64,000 bases of DNA, taken from NCBI RefSeq assembly GCF_009604425.1, contig NZ_WEGI01000001.1:372001-436000 (forward strand), given 5' to 3'. Origin of the DNA: Nocardia aurantia (GTDB taxonomy: Bacteria; Actinomycetota; Actinomycetes; Mycobacteriales; Mycobacteriaceae). Of this stretch, positions 7,701 through 15,810 are shown piece by piece (within the stretch, counting starts at the first letter, position 1; each line of letters opens with the position of its first letter). The position numbers were made by a program, and so were the translations under genes. The notes beneath the pieces were generated by a model that was given only the letters and a program-made list of their open reading frames with translations, was not told the DNA's origin and did not search any database.

Positions 7701-9357
7701 ACTCGGCGTGCACCTGGTCCACGGCCTGGTACGACCCGCCGAACGGGGTGTTGACGACATGGCTCGAGGACTGCGCGTCGAACTCGTCGTGCGCGAGGTC
7801 GACGTCGTTGTAAGTGCCGAACAGGTTGGCGCCGTGATCCTCGTGCAGGGTGTCGTTCTCGATGTGCACGCGGTCCGCGGTGTCGGCGGCCGAACCGAAC
7901 GGGGTGTTGACGATGTCGACGGAGTGGTAGCCGTCGGCCTCGTGGTGGCCCGCGTCGATACTCGACGAGTTGCCGAACCAGCCGGCCTGCTCGCTCTCGT
8001 GCAGGGTGTCCGATTCGGCGTGCGACTGCTCGACCGACTCGTATCCGGAGGCCAGCGGGGTGTTCACCACGTGGGTGATCCGCTGGTCGTCGTACTCGTT
8101 GTGCGCGGCGTCGATCTCCTGGTGGCTGCCGAAGAAGTTCGCGCCGCGGTCCTCGTGGAAGGTGTCGTTCTCGCCGTGGACCCGGTCGACGGTCTCCGAG
8201 GCGGAGGCGAAGGGGGTGCTCACCGCGTTGACGCCGTGGTAGACGTCACCCTCGTGATGGCCGGCGTCGATGGATTCCGACGAGCCGAACAGTCCGTGCT
8301 GCTCGGCGATCCGCAGATCGCCGGACTCGGCGTGCGCGGCGTCGGTGGCCTGGTAGGCCGAGCCGAACACGCCGTCGACCGAGTGGACGCTGTGCTCCTG
8401 GTCGGCCTCGCTGTGCCGGTCGTCGACGTTCGTGTAACCGCCGAACAGCCCGGTGCCGGTGCTGACGTGCCGGCTGTCGTCCTCGTTGAAGGAGGTCTGC
8501 GACCCGTCGAACTCGGTGCCGAACGGGGTGACGGCGCCGGCGACGTGCACGCTGTCGTCGGCGACGTGGGTCTGCTCGTCGGATTCGAAGGCGCTGCCCC
8601 ACGGGGTGACGTACCCGGAGGCGTCCGCGCTGTGATCGGCGACGTGGTCGGTGCGGTCGGCGGAGAACTCGGTGCCGAACGGGGAGACCGAGGTGTGCAC
8701 GTCGGCGCTGTGGTCGGCCTCGTGATCGGCCTCGGAGCTGGTGAACGCGCTGCCGAACGGCGTCGACACGGAACCGGCGTGCGCGGTCTCGTCGTAGACG
8801 TGGCTCGAGGTGGAAGCGTCGAATTCGGAGCCGAGCAGGCCCGTGGTGCTGTGCACATGACTGGACTCGGCGTCGACGTGGTTCGCCTCGTCCGCGGCGT
8901 AGGCCGAGGCGAAGGGGGTGGAGATGCCCGCGGCGCTCGCGCTGTGGTCGGCCACATAGGTGTCCTGACCGGCGTCGAAGGTGGTGCTGAGCAGGCCCGG
9001 GGTGACCCCGACATGGCTCTGCTGATCCAGGATGTGGCTCTGTTCACCGGCGACGAAGGAACTGCCCACCGGGGTGGCCACCCCGGCGGCGAAGCCGTGC
9101 GCGTCGACGGCGGTGACGTGCTCGCCGGCCTGGAAGGAGAGGCCGTCCGGAGTGGGGACGACACCGGCGCCGGAATCGACGTCCACGGTGTCCACATTGC
9201 CGACCAGGATTCCGGTGCCGGCCGGTCCGAGGGCGGATACCGCCCCGGCAGCCAGATGGGGTGTCGTGGCGGCGTGAATGTCGTCTGACTGATCGTTCGC
9301 TGGGTCGTTGCCGACGCCGAAGACCGTTGCTTCCCCGAGGTTGTTGCCGAGGGCCAT
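4723..9357 (-). CDS. Giant repetitive surface-type protein, 1544 aa, 26-residue repeats plus Gly-rich and Thr/Gly-rich tails
   Basis: No family recognised with certainty. ATG 9357 is chosen because AAAGG stands ten bases upstream. There is no classical signal peptide. After about 62 residues come roughly 28 copies of a 26-residue repeat (to about residue 795) with a TPFGSA core and an acidic, His-rich half such as HAESDTLHE. Next is a Gly-rich region (about 820-1056) with GFGGQ(D/N)H units, an Ala/Ser/Asn-rich stretch with NGNASVN repeats, and a Thr/Gly/Ser tail (about 1270-1544) with repeated TGTTG like a mucin stalk. The order suggests an extended cell-surface protein; the acidic His-rich repeats could bind metal ions (inference). 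It precedes the dynamin-like gene, an arrangement like iniB before iniA, though the sequence is not obviously IniB. Confidence 0.88.
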   Translation of the reverse strand: MALGNNLGEATVFGVGNDPANDQSDDIHAATTPHLAAGAVSALGPAGTGILVGNVDTVDVDSGAGVVPTPDGLSFQAGEHVTAVDAHGFAAGVATPVGSSFVAGEQSHILDQQSHVGVTPGLLSTTFDAGQDTYVADHSASAAGISTPFASAYAADEANHVDAESSHVHSTTGLLGSEFDASTSSHVYDETAHAGSVSTPFGSAFTSSEADHEADHSADVHTSVSPFGTEFSADRTDHVADHSADASGYVTPWGSAFESDEQTHVADDSVHVAGAVTPFGTEFDGSQTSFNEDDSRHVSTGTGLFGGYTNVDDRHSEADQEHSVHSVDGVFGSAYQATDAAHAESGDLRIAEQHGLFGSSESIDAGHHEGDVYHGVNAVSTPFASASETVDRVHGENDTFHEDRGANFFGSHQEIDAAHNEYDDQRITHVVNTPLASGYESVEQSHAESDTLHESEQAGWFGNSSSIDAGHHEADGYHSVDIVNTPFGSAADTADRVHIENDTLHEDHGANLFGTYNDVDLAHDEFDAQSSSHVVNTPFGGSYQAVDQVHAESDSLQESERAGWLGNSQTIDAAHHEADGYHAVDVVSTPFGSAGSTADAVHLENDSLHVDRGAGLFGSHENIDAAHNEFDEQSSSHFVDTPFGGAYEATDRTHAEADTLHESRETGLFGFGHETVDASHQEVDGYHSVQAVDTPFGSASHTEDDTHAESDTLHVDESTGPFGSHYQTVDATHSEFDEHEVTNAVNTPFGSAYESVDQTHAETDTVHETDASLGTFGPSFQTVDEHRVSEDSVKVSGGVSSGLGGAGGSITETQTETDDIHSISGSLIPGGPGFSATIETSVVQDTVSANGGPAIPVGGSAGVEVGVNIGGVGFEFGINTGAGLGAAGGLGGEHGGFGDQGHGGFGVGGFDQGHNGNGFGDHGQGGFGQPGFGGEHNGFGDHNGFGDHNGFGGQAGFGGHDHNGFGGQDHGGFGGQNHDGFGGQDHNGFGGQNHGGFGQGGFEGHGQAPAADWGHAIGGGFGGGLGAGIGGHVGAGIGLGGHVGGGFEGGRPGTGAQNHDGHNAGQGFADHDGGHGFDHDGGSDHSGVSGRTGNNGIGHDNDGRNGSHDNEGRGSQDVRAGGGQPNGSQPGEIRTTSVGTGASANGNASVNTSVNGNASVNAGANAGADARPVFSQSSAATTADSAAHNAGLSANLATSTSAGLGASSSALGQSALGQSTASVAHASTATVAATDASATAAAAQPVIATPVAANTANAATTSLSSTVTQATNTDVRAAAVVGTSTTGAGHSPTGTDTGHTATTGTGTTGTGSTGTTGTTHTGSTGTTGTTHTPTTTDGSHATTGTTGTATPGTTGSATTGSATTDTTHSAPTTTTGSTATTTGGSAPQADLGGSTTNGGGVSSHTSDNVTQLQQPGSSTAGSTGGTTSGSTSTGTDSHGTSGSTSTGTGAATGGSAPTTSAGTASTGTSTHTDATAGTDSGHSAAPTTATHTDVTAGTGGTADHGLTDSHSSGLSSGLSSSTDVSTSAHPTADASHDSSALLQH
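6973..9171 (-). repeat. About 28 tandem 78-bp (26-residue) coding repeats
   Basis: Translated units begin with two or three variable residues, then V-x-T-P-F-G-S-A, about four more variable residues, and then D-x-x-H-x-E-x-D-x-x-H. From about the tenth copy onward, TPFGSA units alternate with a second type (GLFGS, then IDAAHxE), giving a 52-residue higher-order period. Unit length is almost always 26; a few have 27 or 28. Confidence 0.9.
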
Positions 9358-9925
9358 GGTGGAACTGCCTTTCCTGATAACAATCGGCACAATCGCCTAT
9401 GTGGGCTGTATCGCCATCCCTGCCTGCGAAGTTACGGTCATCCGCTGGCGGGTAGGTGGGAGAAGTCTGTGAGTCAGCCGAGTGCTCACACCGGGCTCAC
9501 AGCAGACGTCAAGACCTTTGCCCGTGAAATTCGGGGGTTGCCGGACGTCGGGACACAGGCCCCTGGCTGAGACCGGTCGGCGCAATTCGCAGCACGGTGA
9601 CACGCGGTCGGCCGCTCGCCGCGCGGGCTGCGCGGCACGAACCGCCGGGAGCGAGTGTCCCCGGCACCACCGTTACCGCGATGATACCTACACTTGGCTA
9701 TAAGCGCAGGTCCCGGGTTTTTCGTGGGATCGGCCGCCCATCACGAACCGATCACCGCCGGATGCGCGCGCGCCCGGGAGTCGATCGGATGTCGCGATGT
9801 GGACATCGCCGCGGCGCGACCGTGGCGGATGTGCGAATCGCGGATATACATGGGAAACACGTTGCGGCACAATGCAAGGCGTACGTATTCGGGTGGTCCC
9901 GGCAGTCGGCGGAGGGGGTGTGGCG
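9358..9925. other. Intergenic region upstream of giant repeat protein
   Basis: About 570 bases without a supported gene. Near the start codon of the repeat protein the minus strand has two CGATTGT heptamers spaced by two bases (9380-9386 and 9389-9395 as ACAATCG on the plus strand), which could be a regulator site. The remainder shows short open frames with no coding character. Confidence 0.5.
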
Positions 9926-10210
9926 GTGAGCGGTACGGGAGCGGGTTCGGGCGGGCCGTTGTGCCCGGCGGACGCCACCGGGGGCTGGGAGCCGGCGGGT
10001 ACGCCCGACGCGCCGTGGCTGGTGAAGGACTACGGCGAATATCGGGGCCGCGTGACGCGGACGGCCGGCGCGACCTGCGTGTGGCGGGTCGGCCGGCCGG
10101 ACGGGTCCATGCTGCGGGAATCCTCGGCGCGCGGTGTCGAGGAGGCCAAGGCGCTCGCGGACGCCTGGGTGGCACGCGCCCGCGGCCAGGCGGAGGGCGA
10201 TCGGGTCTGA
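9926..10210 (+). CDS. Small hypothetical protein, 94 aa
   Basis: Unrecognised. GTG 9926 is preceded at ten bases by GGAGG, the best start in the frame; an ATG at about 9871 would add about 18 residues. The protein is soluble-looking, with a Gly/Pro-rich first third, then DYGEYRGRVTRTAGATCVWR and a C-terminal helix (SARGVEEAKALADAWVARAR). The pattern of an arginine-rich beta section followed by a helix suggests a small globular protein. It converges on the MHYT gene after 12 bases. Codon bias fits a real gene. No function can be assigned. Confidence 0.55.
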   Translation: MSGTGAGSGGPLCPADATGGWEPAGTPDAPWLVKDYGEYRGRVTRTAGATCVWRVGRPDGSMLRESSARGVEEAKALADAWVARARGQAEGDRV

Positions 10211-10222
10211 CCGGTACTCCGG

Positions 10223-11065
10223 CTATCGCCTCGGCCTGAAATCGGTTGCCGCCACGTCGATTTCGCGATCAGGCCCGAGATGCCAGCTGCCCGGCGCCGG
10301 GGTGTGGACGGGCTCGATCGGATCGGCGAACTCGCGCAGGCTGCGCTCGTCTATCTCGGCGAGGCCGACCACGATGATCAGCACCATGGTGACGATCGTG
10401 ACCGTGGTGATCAGCGGCATGAGCAGATGCATCGAATCGGCGCCCTGTAACGAGCCGTCGCGATCGTGATGGAAGGCGCGCATCGCCCCCATTCCGGTGA
10501 AGTGCATCCCGCACACGGCCACGCCCATGACGAGGCCCGCGCCCAGGGAGGCGGCCAGGCCGTGCAGATGCAGCATGAACCACAGCGCCACCGTGGCCGC
10601 CACCACCGCGATGGCCAGTGACAACATCACGATCGGCAGGCTGTACCGGATGCTCGCGGTATCGGTCCGCATCGCGCGCATGCCCAGATAGTGCATGGCC
10701 GCGACGCCGAGGCCGGTGACGGCCCCGCCCAGCGGCAGCGCCAGGATCTCCAGGTTCCACCGCACCACGATCGACAATCCGATCCACACCACCACGATGG
10801 CCACCACGGCACTGAGCAGGGTGAGCGGAACGTCGTAGGCGATCGCGACGCCCTGGATGGAGAAGCCGAGCATCGCGGTGAAGTGCATGACCCAGATGCC
10901 GGCGCCGCCGAGCGCGACGGCGGCGGCCGCGAGCCACACCGCGGGCCGGGTGGCCGACCGCGCGTGGAAGGCGCACCGCAGGCCGAGCACGGATCCGATG
11001 ACGGACATGACATAGGCCAGAACGGGTGTTACCCATCCATAGCTGAAGTGGTCGAGTTCCAGCAC
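10223..11065 (-). CDS. MHYT-domain integral membrane protein, 280 aa
   Basis: Membrane sensor domain protein of the MHYT family, whose repeats are thought to bind copper and sense O2, CO or NO. Seven hydrophobic segments carry the hallmark motifs MHFTAM, MHYLGM and MHFTGM. No GGDEF, EAL or kinase domain follows; the C-terminus is a short charged tail, so this is a stand-alone sensor module. GTG 11065 is preferred because GGAG stands seven bases upstream and the residues that follow (LELDHFSYGWVTPVLAYV) match the usual N-terminus of the family; GTG 11119 would add 18 residues without a clear ribosome site. It has no partner gene nearby. Confidence 0.88.
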   Translation of the reverse strand: MLELDHFSYGWVTPVLAYVMSVIGSVLGLRCAFHARSATRPAVWLAAAAVALGGAGIWVMHFTAMLGFSIQGVAIAYDVPLTLLSAVVAIVVVWIGLSIVVRWNLEILALPLGGAVTGLGVAAMHYLGMRAMRTDTASIRYSLPIVMLSLAIAVVAATVALWFMLHLHGLAASLGAGLVMGVAVCGMHFTGMGAMRAFHHDRDGSLQGADSMHLLMPLITTVTIVTMVLIIVVGLAEIDERSLREFADPIEPVHTPAPGSWHLGPDREIDVAATDFRPRR

Positions 11066-11607
11066 GCGCGTACTCCGATGGTCGACGAGCCCTCTTGATG
11101 GGAGGGGACTCTGGTTCACTTGCCGATCGTTTGCAAGGGGCTGTGTCGCAGGTAGGCCATTCCGCTGCGGTAAACGCCGGTCACCAGCGGAATGCGCGAG
11201 GAGTCCTCCAATTCGGGTTGTTCGGATTGTCGGTAACCTGATGTCCGATTCTTTCCGAAGCTAACGGTCCGGTGACTCCGACGCATCTCGTGAATTGCCC
11301 CGAGTCGTCGGGACATCCAGCAGGTGGTGCGTAAAAGCGTTGCTCTGCAACAACTTTCGTCGAACTGTCGCATATGCGCCGAGGCGGCGCATCGGTGCGC
11401 CGGAAGTGTGCGGAGACCGCGTGCCGCGCACGGTGTTTCGACTGGCCGACCGATGTCGGCGGGTTGGCCCGGGGTGTGCCGGGGGCGACCGCGCGATGGC
11501 GAGAACGCGTCGGCGGGTGAGTGTCGCCGAGTCGCTGCGCCATGTTTGCCACCAATGTGCGACATGTCCGATTCGAGTGCCGGTTGATGCGCGCCGGGCC
11601 GGCCTGC
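11066..11607. other. Intergenic region upstream of metal transporter operon
   Basis: About 540 bases between divergent genes. It contains a 30-base element repeated near 22132 (see 11334-11363). Otherwise I find no coding sequence with convincing composition. Confidence 0.5.
11334..11363 (+). repeat. 30-base element, copy A
   Basis: The core GCGTTGCTCTGCAACAACTT contains the inverted pair GTTGC-TCT-GCAAC. It matches the reverse complement of 22132-22161 at 25 of 30 positions, and all five differences are transitions. It lies about 295 bases before the metal transporter operon, in the same orientation. Role unknown. Confidence 0.6.
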
Positions 11608-11615
11608 TACCTTAT

Positions 11616-11630
11616 CGACAATGATTTTCA
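11616..11630 (+). promoter_or_regulatory. Candidate Zur box upstream of metal ABC operon
   Basis: CGACAATGATTTTCA matches the actinobacterial Zur palindrome TGAAAATGATTTTCA at 13 of 15 positions, with a perfect right half. It ends 27 bases before the ATG at 11658, where a zinc repressor would block transcription. This argues that the transporter carries zinc. Confidence 0.65.
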
Positions 11631-11657
11631 CTTTCGAAAACTGATGAGGGATGCGCG

Positions 11658-12608
11658 ATGGCTCGACCCGGTTCCGGCAGGCGTGTGAGGGGTGCGGCGC
11701 TCGGCGCGACCGCACTGGCGATGGTGGTGGCGGCGGGCTGCGGCACCTCCGCACCATCGCCGGGTGGTGACGAAACTGCCACGGCCGGTGGGAAATTGGA
11801 GGTGGTCGCCACCATCGACGCGTGGGGCGGCATCGCCGCCGCGCTCGGCGGCGACAAGGTGCACGAGACCGGCATCATCACCAATCCGGACACCGATCCG
11901 CACGACTACGAACCCACCCCCGCCGATGCGCGCGCGGTGGCCGGCGCGAAGGTGGTGATCGCCAACGGCATCGGATACGACGCCTGGGCGGACCGGCTGC
12001 TCGCCGCCAGCCCCGGCAAGGACCGCGTCGAGCTGAACATCGGGAAGCAGCTGAACGTCCCGGCCGACGGCAACCCACACCAGTGGTACTCGCCCGCCGC
12101 GGTCGCGGCGGTGGCCGACCTCGTCACGGCGAACTACAAGCGTGCCGACCCGGCCGACGCCGCCTACTTCGACCAGCGGCACGACCGGTTCGTATCCGGC
12201 GATCTGGCGAGATATCAGGCCCTGATCGCGGAGATCCGGCAGAAGTACGCGGGCACCCCGGTGGGCGCCAGTGAGTCCATCGTGGAACCGCTGGCACAGG
12301 CGCTCGGGCTGAATCTCGTTACCCCCGAAGCCTTTCTGAAGGCGATCAGTGAGGGTACCGACCCGTCCCCGGCCGACAAGGCCGCCATCGACGCGCAGAT
12401 CACCGCGAAGGCGCTGAAGGTCTACATCTTCAACAGCCAGAACAGCACACCGGACGTGCAGGCCCAGGTCGACGCGGCGAAGCGGGCGGGCATCGAGGTC
12501 ACGACGGTCACCGAGACCCCGGCCCCCGCCGGCGCCACCTTCCAGGACTGGCAGACCGGTCAACTGCAGGCGCTCGCGGACGCGCTGCACCGAGCGACCG
12601 GCGCATAG
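11658..12608 (+). CDS. Metal (zinc-type) ABC transporter substrate-binding lipoprotein, 316 aa
   Basis: Cluster A-I binding protein that captures Zn2+ or Mn2+ outside the membrane and delivers it to the permeases encoded downstream. A basic N-terminus and hydrophobic segment end at a lipobox-like AAGC (Cys28). Metal-site features are DPHDYEPT (His82) and NPHQWYSP (His141). The third ligand position, usually His in ZnuA, falls in GASESIVEPLAQ and is Ser/Glu here. No His-rich loop is present. ATG 11658 follows GAGGG at seven bases. It is the first gene of a four-gene operon with zero or negative spacing, headed by a Zur-like box, so repression by zinc is likely. Confidence 0.9.
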   Translation: MARPGSGRRVRGAALGATALAMVVAAGCGTSAPSPGGDETATAGGKLEVVATIDAWGGIAAALGGDKVHETGIITNPDTDPHDYEPTPADARAVAGAKVVIANGIGYDAWADRLLAASPGKDRVELNIGKQLNVPADGNPHQWYSPAAVAAVADLVTANYKRADPADAAYFDQRHDRFVSGDLARYQALIAEIRQKYAGTPVGASESIVEPLAQALGLNLVTPEAFLKAISEGTDPSPADKAAIDAQITAKALKVYIFNSQNSTPDVQAQVDAAKRAGIEVTTVTETPAPAGATFQDWQTGQLQALADALHRATGA

Positions 12609-13499
12609 ATGGCCATCGCGCAGGCGAACGCGATGGCGGCCGGAGCGACCGTGCCGGCGGCCGGCTCCGGCGAGCCGCCGGTGGTCCGGCTGCGCGACGC
12701 GGCGACGGCCCGCGGCGGCCGCCGGATCTGGTCCGATGTCTCGCTGGAGGTCCGGCCCGGCGAATTCGTCGCGGTGCTGGGTCCCAACGGGGCCGGGAAA
12801 TCCACCCTGCTCGATGTGCTGCTCGGCCTGGTGCCGGTGGTCGCGGGCAGCGCCGAGGTGCTCGGCGAGCGCCCGGGCCGCCGCAACCCGCGGATCGGCT
12901 ACCTCCCGCAGCGGCGCGCGTTCGACACCGCGGTCCGGCTGCGCGGCGCCGACGTGGTCCGTCTGGGGCTGGACGGAACACGCTGGGGCACACCGCTTCC
13001 CATACTGTTCCCGCGCCGGCGGCGAGCCCGGAGGCAACGGCTGCACGAGGTGCTGGCGCGGGTCGGCGCGAGCGGATACGCCGACCGGCCGATCGGCCGC
13101 TGCTCGGGCGGCGAACAACAACGCCTGCTGATCGCGCAGGCCCTGATCCGCCGCCCCGCACTGCTGCTGCTCGACGAACCACTGGACAGCCTCGACCTCC
13201 CCGGCCAAGCGGGCATCATCACCTTGATCCGTGACCTCTGCCGGACGGACGGCGTGACAGTGCTGATGGTCGCCCACGACGTGAATCCCCTTCTGCCACA
13301 CTTGGATCGCGTCATCTATCTGGCGGGCGGCGCCGCGGCCACCGGCACCCCCGCCGAGGTGATCACCCCGCGACGGCTGACGGCCCTGCACGGCATCCCG
13401 ATCGAGGTCCTCCACGATTCGGCCGGGTTGCCGGTGGTGGTCGGCCGGCCCGGAACCCCCTCCGGCCCTTCGAGTTCCGATCCGGGGGTGCCACGATGA
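12609..13499 (+). CDS. Metal ABC transporter ATP-binding protein, 296 aa
   Basis: ATPase that powers the metal importer. Walker A GPNGAGKST is at residues 58-66, the signature CSGGEQQ at 165-171, Walker B LLLLDEP at 185-191, and the switch histidine in MVAHD. It starts at ATG directly after the stop codon of the binding-protein gene (TAG-ATG, no gap) and ends in an ATGA overlap with the first permease, so translation is probably coupled. The first 25 residues and the Pro/Ser-rich last 30 are extensions beyond the core domain. The ZnuC/TroB-like assignment comes from gene order and similarity. Confidence 0.93.
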   Translation: MAIAQANAMAAGATVPAAGSGEPPVVRLRDAATARGGRRIWSDVSLEVRPGEFVAVLGPNGAGKSTLLDVLLGLVPVVAGSAEVLGERPGRRNPRIGYLPQRRAFDTAVRLRGADVVRLGLDGTRWGTPLPILFPRRRRARRQRLHEVLARVGASGYADRPIGRCSGGEQQRLLIAQALIRRPALLLLDEPLDSLDLPGQAGIITLIRDLCRTDGVTVLMVAHDVNPLLPHLDRVIYLAGGAAATGTPAEVITPRRLTALHGIPIEVLHDSAGLPVVVGRPGTPSGPSSSDPGVPR

Positions 13500-14785
13500 C
13501 ACCGCACCTCGGCTGGAATCTGTGGCTGGATCTGCGGCAGATGCTGTCATATCCGTTCATGGTCAACGCGTTTCGCGCCGGTGCCGTCGTCGCCGTGGTG
13601 GCGGGCGTGGTGGGCTGGATGATGGTGCTGCGCCGCGAGGCCTTCGCCGGTCACACCCTGGCTGTGGTCGGCTTCCCCGGTGCGGCCGCCGCGACCTGGC
13701 TCGGAATCGCCCCCGGCTACGGCTGTTTCGCGATCTGCGTGCTCGCCGCCCTGGTGATCGGCGCGCTGCCCGCCGCGACGCGCGCGAACGCCTCCGGCGA
13801 ACACGCCGCGGTCATCGGCACCCTCCAAGCGTTCGCGCTCGCGGCCGGAATGCTGTTCGTGAGCCTGTACCACGGCTTCCTGTCCGGCCTGACGAGCCTG
13901 CTGTTCGGCACGATCACCGGCGTCACCACCGGGCAGGTCCGGTTCCTGCTCACCGCCGCCGTCCCGTGCCTGCTGCTGCTCGCGTTCCTGGGCCGCCCCT
14001 TACTGTGGTCCTCGATCGACCCGAAAGCAGCTGCGGCACAGCGAGTACCGACACGCCTGGTGGCCGCACTCTTCCTCGTGCTGCTCGGCGTCGCCGCCGC
14101 CGGCGCGGGCCAGATCACCGGCAGTCTGCTCGTGTTCGCACTCCTCGTGGCTCCGCCCGCCGCGGCCCACCGCCTCACCACCCACCCGGGCCGGGGCATC
14201 GCCTGCTCCATCGCGATCGCCGTGGCGGTCACCTGGCTGGGCACGGCCTCCGCCTTCTTCTCGCCCTACCCCATCGGATTCTGGGTCAGCACATACGCTT
14301 TCGCCACCCATATGGCCGCCGTCCGGATCGATCACCTGCGCGATCGCCGATCCGGTGGCCCCCGGAGCCCCGCCTCGCCCGGAGTGCGGGGCGAGAAGTT
14401 CGCCCTTCCGGCCACCCCACCGGACAGGAACCCGCCGAGGACATCGGACGAGAGCGCCTCTCTCCCCGCTGTTTCCGGCGAAGCGGACGCGGCAGCGGCG
14501 TCGCGGCGTGGACGTGAGGGGTCCCCGCCGCACGCCGCTGCCGCCGATACCCGCATCCCGTTCACAGGTGCCCTCTGCCCGCTGTCGCGTGCGCGGCGGC
14601 GCCGCTCGTCGTCCGCTCCGCCGGATCCGTCCGGCCCGGCGCTCGGCCTGTCGTCGATTCTGTTCCGCGCTCGCCGGTTACGCCGGAAATCACCGGTGTT
14701 GCGCGGCGACATCCGGGGTTGTCCGGACGCTGCGGAGAGAGCCCTCGGAAGCGGCCGCCGCGTTATCGAAGGAGAAGCGGCATGA
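13496..14785 (+). CDS. Metal ABC transporter permease with long polar C-terminal tail, 429 aa
   Basis: First of two membrane subunits. Residues 1 to about 282 form the usual eight or so helices of the ABC-3 permease family, including the conserved VLRREAFAGHTL loop and GSLLVFALLVAPPAAA. About 148 further residues, rich in Arg, Ser, Pro and Ala and with no hydrophobic helix, follow; this is unusual because relatives end near 280-300. The reading frame stays open to a TGA that overlaps the ATG of the second permease (ATGA), so the tail seems to be translated rather than an annotation artefact. The tail could be disordered and cytoplasmic. Confidence 0.88.
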   Translation: MTPHLGWNLWLDLRQMLSYPFMVNAFRAGAVVAVVAGVVGWMMVLRREAFAGHTLAVVGFPGAAAATWLGIAPGYGCFAICVLAALVIGALPAATRANASGEHAAVIGTLQAFALAAGMLFVSLYHGFLSGLTSLLFGTITGVTTGQVRFLLTAAVPCLLLLAFLGRPLLWSSIDPKAAAAQRVPTRLVAALFLVLLGVAAAGAGQITGSLLVFALLVAPPAAAHRLTTHPGRGIACSIAIAVAVTWLGTASAFFSPYPIGFWVSTYAFATHMAAVRIDHLRDRRSGGPRSPASPGVRGEKFALPATPPDRNPPRTSDESASLPAVSGEADAAAASRRGREGSPPHAAAADTRIPFTGALCPLSRARRRRSSSAPPDPSGPALGLSSILFRARRLRRKSPVLRGDIRGCPDAAERALGSGRRVIEGEAA

Positions 14786-15636
14786 CCCTTGTCGCGCATG
14801 CGTTCCTGGTGCACGCCCTGATCGCGGGGACGGCGGTGGCGCTGTTGTGCGGGGCGGTGGGGTATTTCCTGGTGCTGCGGCGTGAGGTGTTCGCCGGCGA
14901 CGCGCTCGGGCACGTCGCCTACACCGGTGCCATGGCCGCGCTGATGTTCGGATTCTCGCCTCGCGCCGGGCTTTTCGCGGCCGCGATGGCGGCGGGTGTG
15001 GTGCTGGGAGCGGGGGCGCTGCGCGGCGGCGCCGACGATGTGGCGATCGGTTCGTTCTTCGCCTGGATCCTCGGCCTGGGAGGGCTGTTTCTCGGTATAT
15101 ATACGACACATCGCAGCAGCGAGCACGGCAACGCCAATGTGAACGTCTTGTTCGGCAGCATCTTCGGGATCGGCACACGGGCCGCGGCGATCGCGGTCGC
15201 CATCGCGGTGACGGCCCTGGCGGTGCTGCTGGCGATCGCGCGGCCGTTGCTGTTCGCGACCGTCGACCCCGCGGTGGCCCGCGCCGCCGGAGTGCCGGTC
15301 CGGCTCCTGGGCATGGGATTCCTGGCCGTGGTCGGCGCGACAGTCGCCGAGGCCACCCAGTTGGTCGGGGCGGTGGTGGTACTCGGCCTGCTCACCGCGC
15401 CGGCCGCCACCGCCGCCCGGCTGACCGCCCGGCCGTGGCCGGCGTTCGGCCTGTCGGCGGTCCTCGCCACGGTGGCGGTCTGGGCGGGTATCGCCCTGTC
15501 CTGGGTCGTACCGGCAGCTCCGGCCGGTTTCACCGTCACCGCGGTGGCCGGTGGGGGATACCTCGTGGTGGTCGCCGGTGGGCTGCTGTGGCGCGCAATC
15601 CGTTCCGGTGTGACCGGCGTCCCGGCCCGGGCGTGA
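14782..15636 (+). CDS. Second metal ABC transporter permease, 284 aa
   Basis: Second ABC-3 family permease, giving a heterodimeric channel as in TroCD/SitCD systems. It has about eight hydrophobic helices, the loop VLRREVFAGDALGHVAY that contacts the ATPase, and QLVGAVVVLGLLTAPAATA. ATG 14782 overlaps the preceding stop, and AAGGAGAAG stands just upstream; an earlier start at 14719 would lack this. It closes the transporter operon; the next gene has its own promoter region. Confidence 0.92.
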   Translation: MTLVAHAFLVHALIAGTAVALLCGAVGYFLVLRREVFAGDALGHVAYTGAMAALMFGFSPRAGLFAAAMAAGVVLGAGALRGGADDVAIGSFFAWILGLGGLFLGIYTTHRSSEHGNANVNVLFGSIFGIGTRAAAIAVAIAVTALAVLLAIARPLLFATVDPAVARAAGVPVRLLGMGFLAVVGATVAEATQLVGAVVVLGLLTAPAATAARLTARPWPAFGLSAVLATVAVWAGIALSWVVPAAPAGFTVTAVAGGGYLVVVAGGLLWRAIRSGVTGVPARA

Positions 15637-15810
15637 ACCGGCCGCGCCGCGACCGGTGCGGGCGGCGGCCGAAGCGCGCATAGTGGGTAGGAGCGGCGGG
15701 TATCCCTCCTCTGCGCGGGCATGGATACCCGCAGGTCCGGCGGGCGCGGCGGCAACGCGCACGGCCCCTTCCGGCAACCTTCCAGCAGTAAGCGGAGACT
15801 CACTACGGTA

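Noticed and set aside
4750..9288. 1512-codon open frame on the plus strand antisense to the giant repeat protein
   Set aside because: It arises because the minus-strand repeat gene has extreme GC codon bias; its translation is Arg/Gly/Val monotony and mirrors the repeats. It has no family features.
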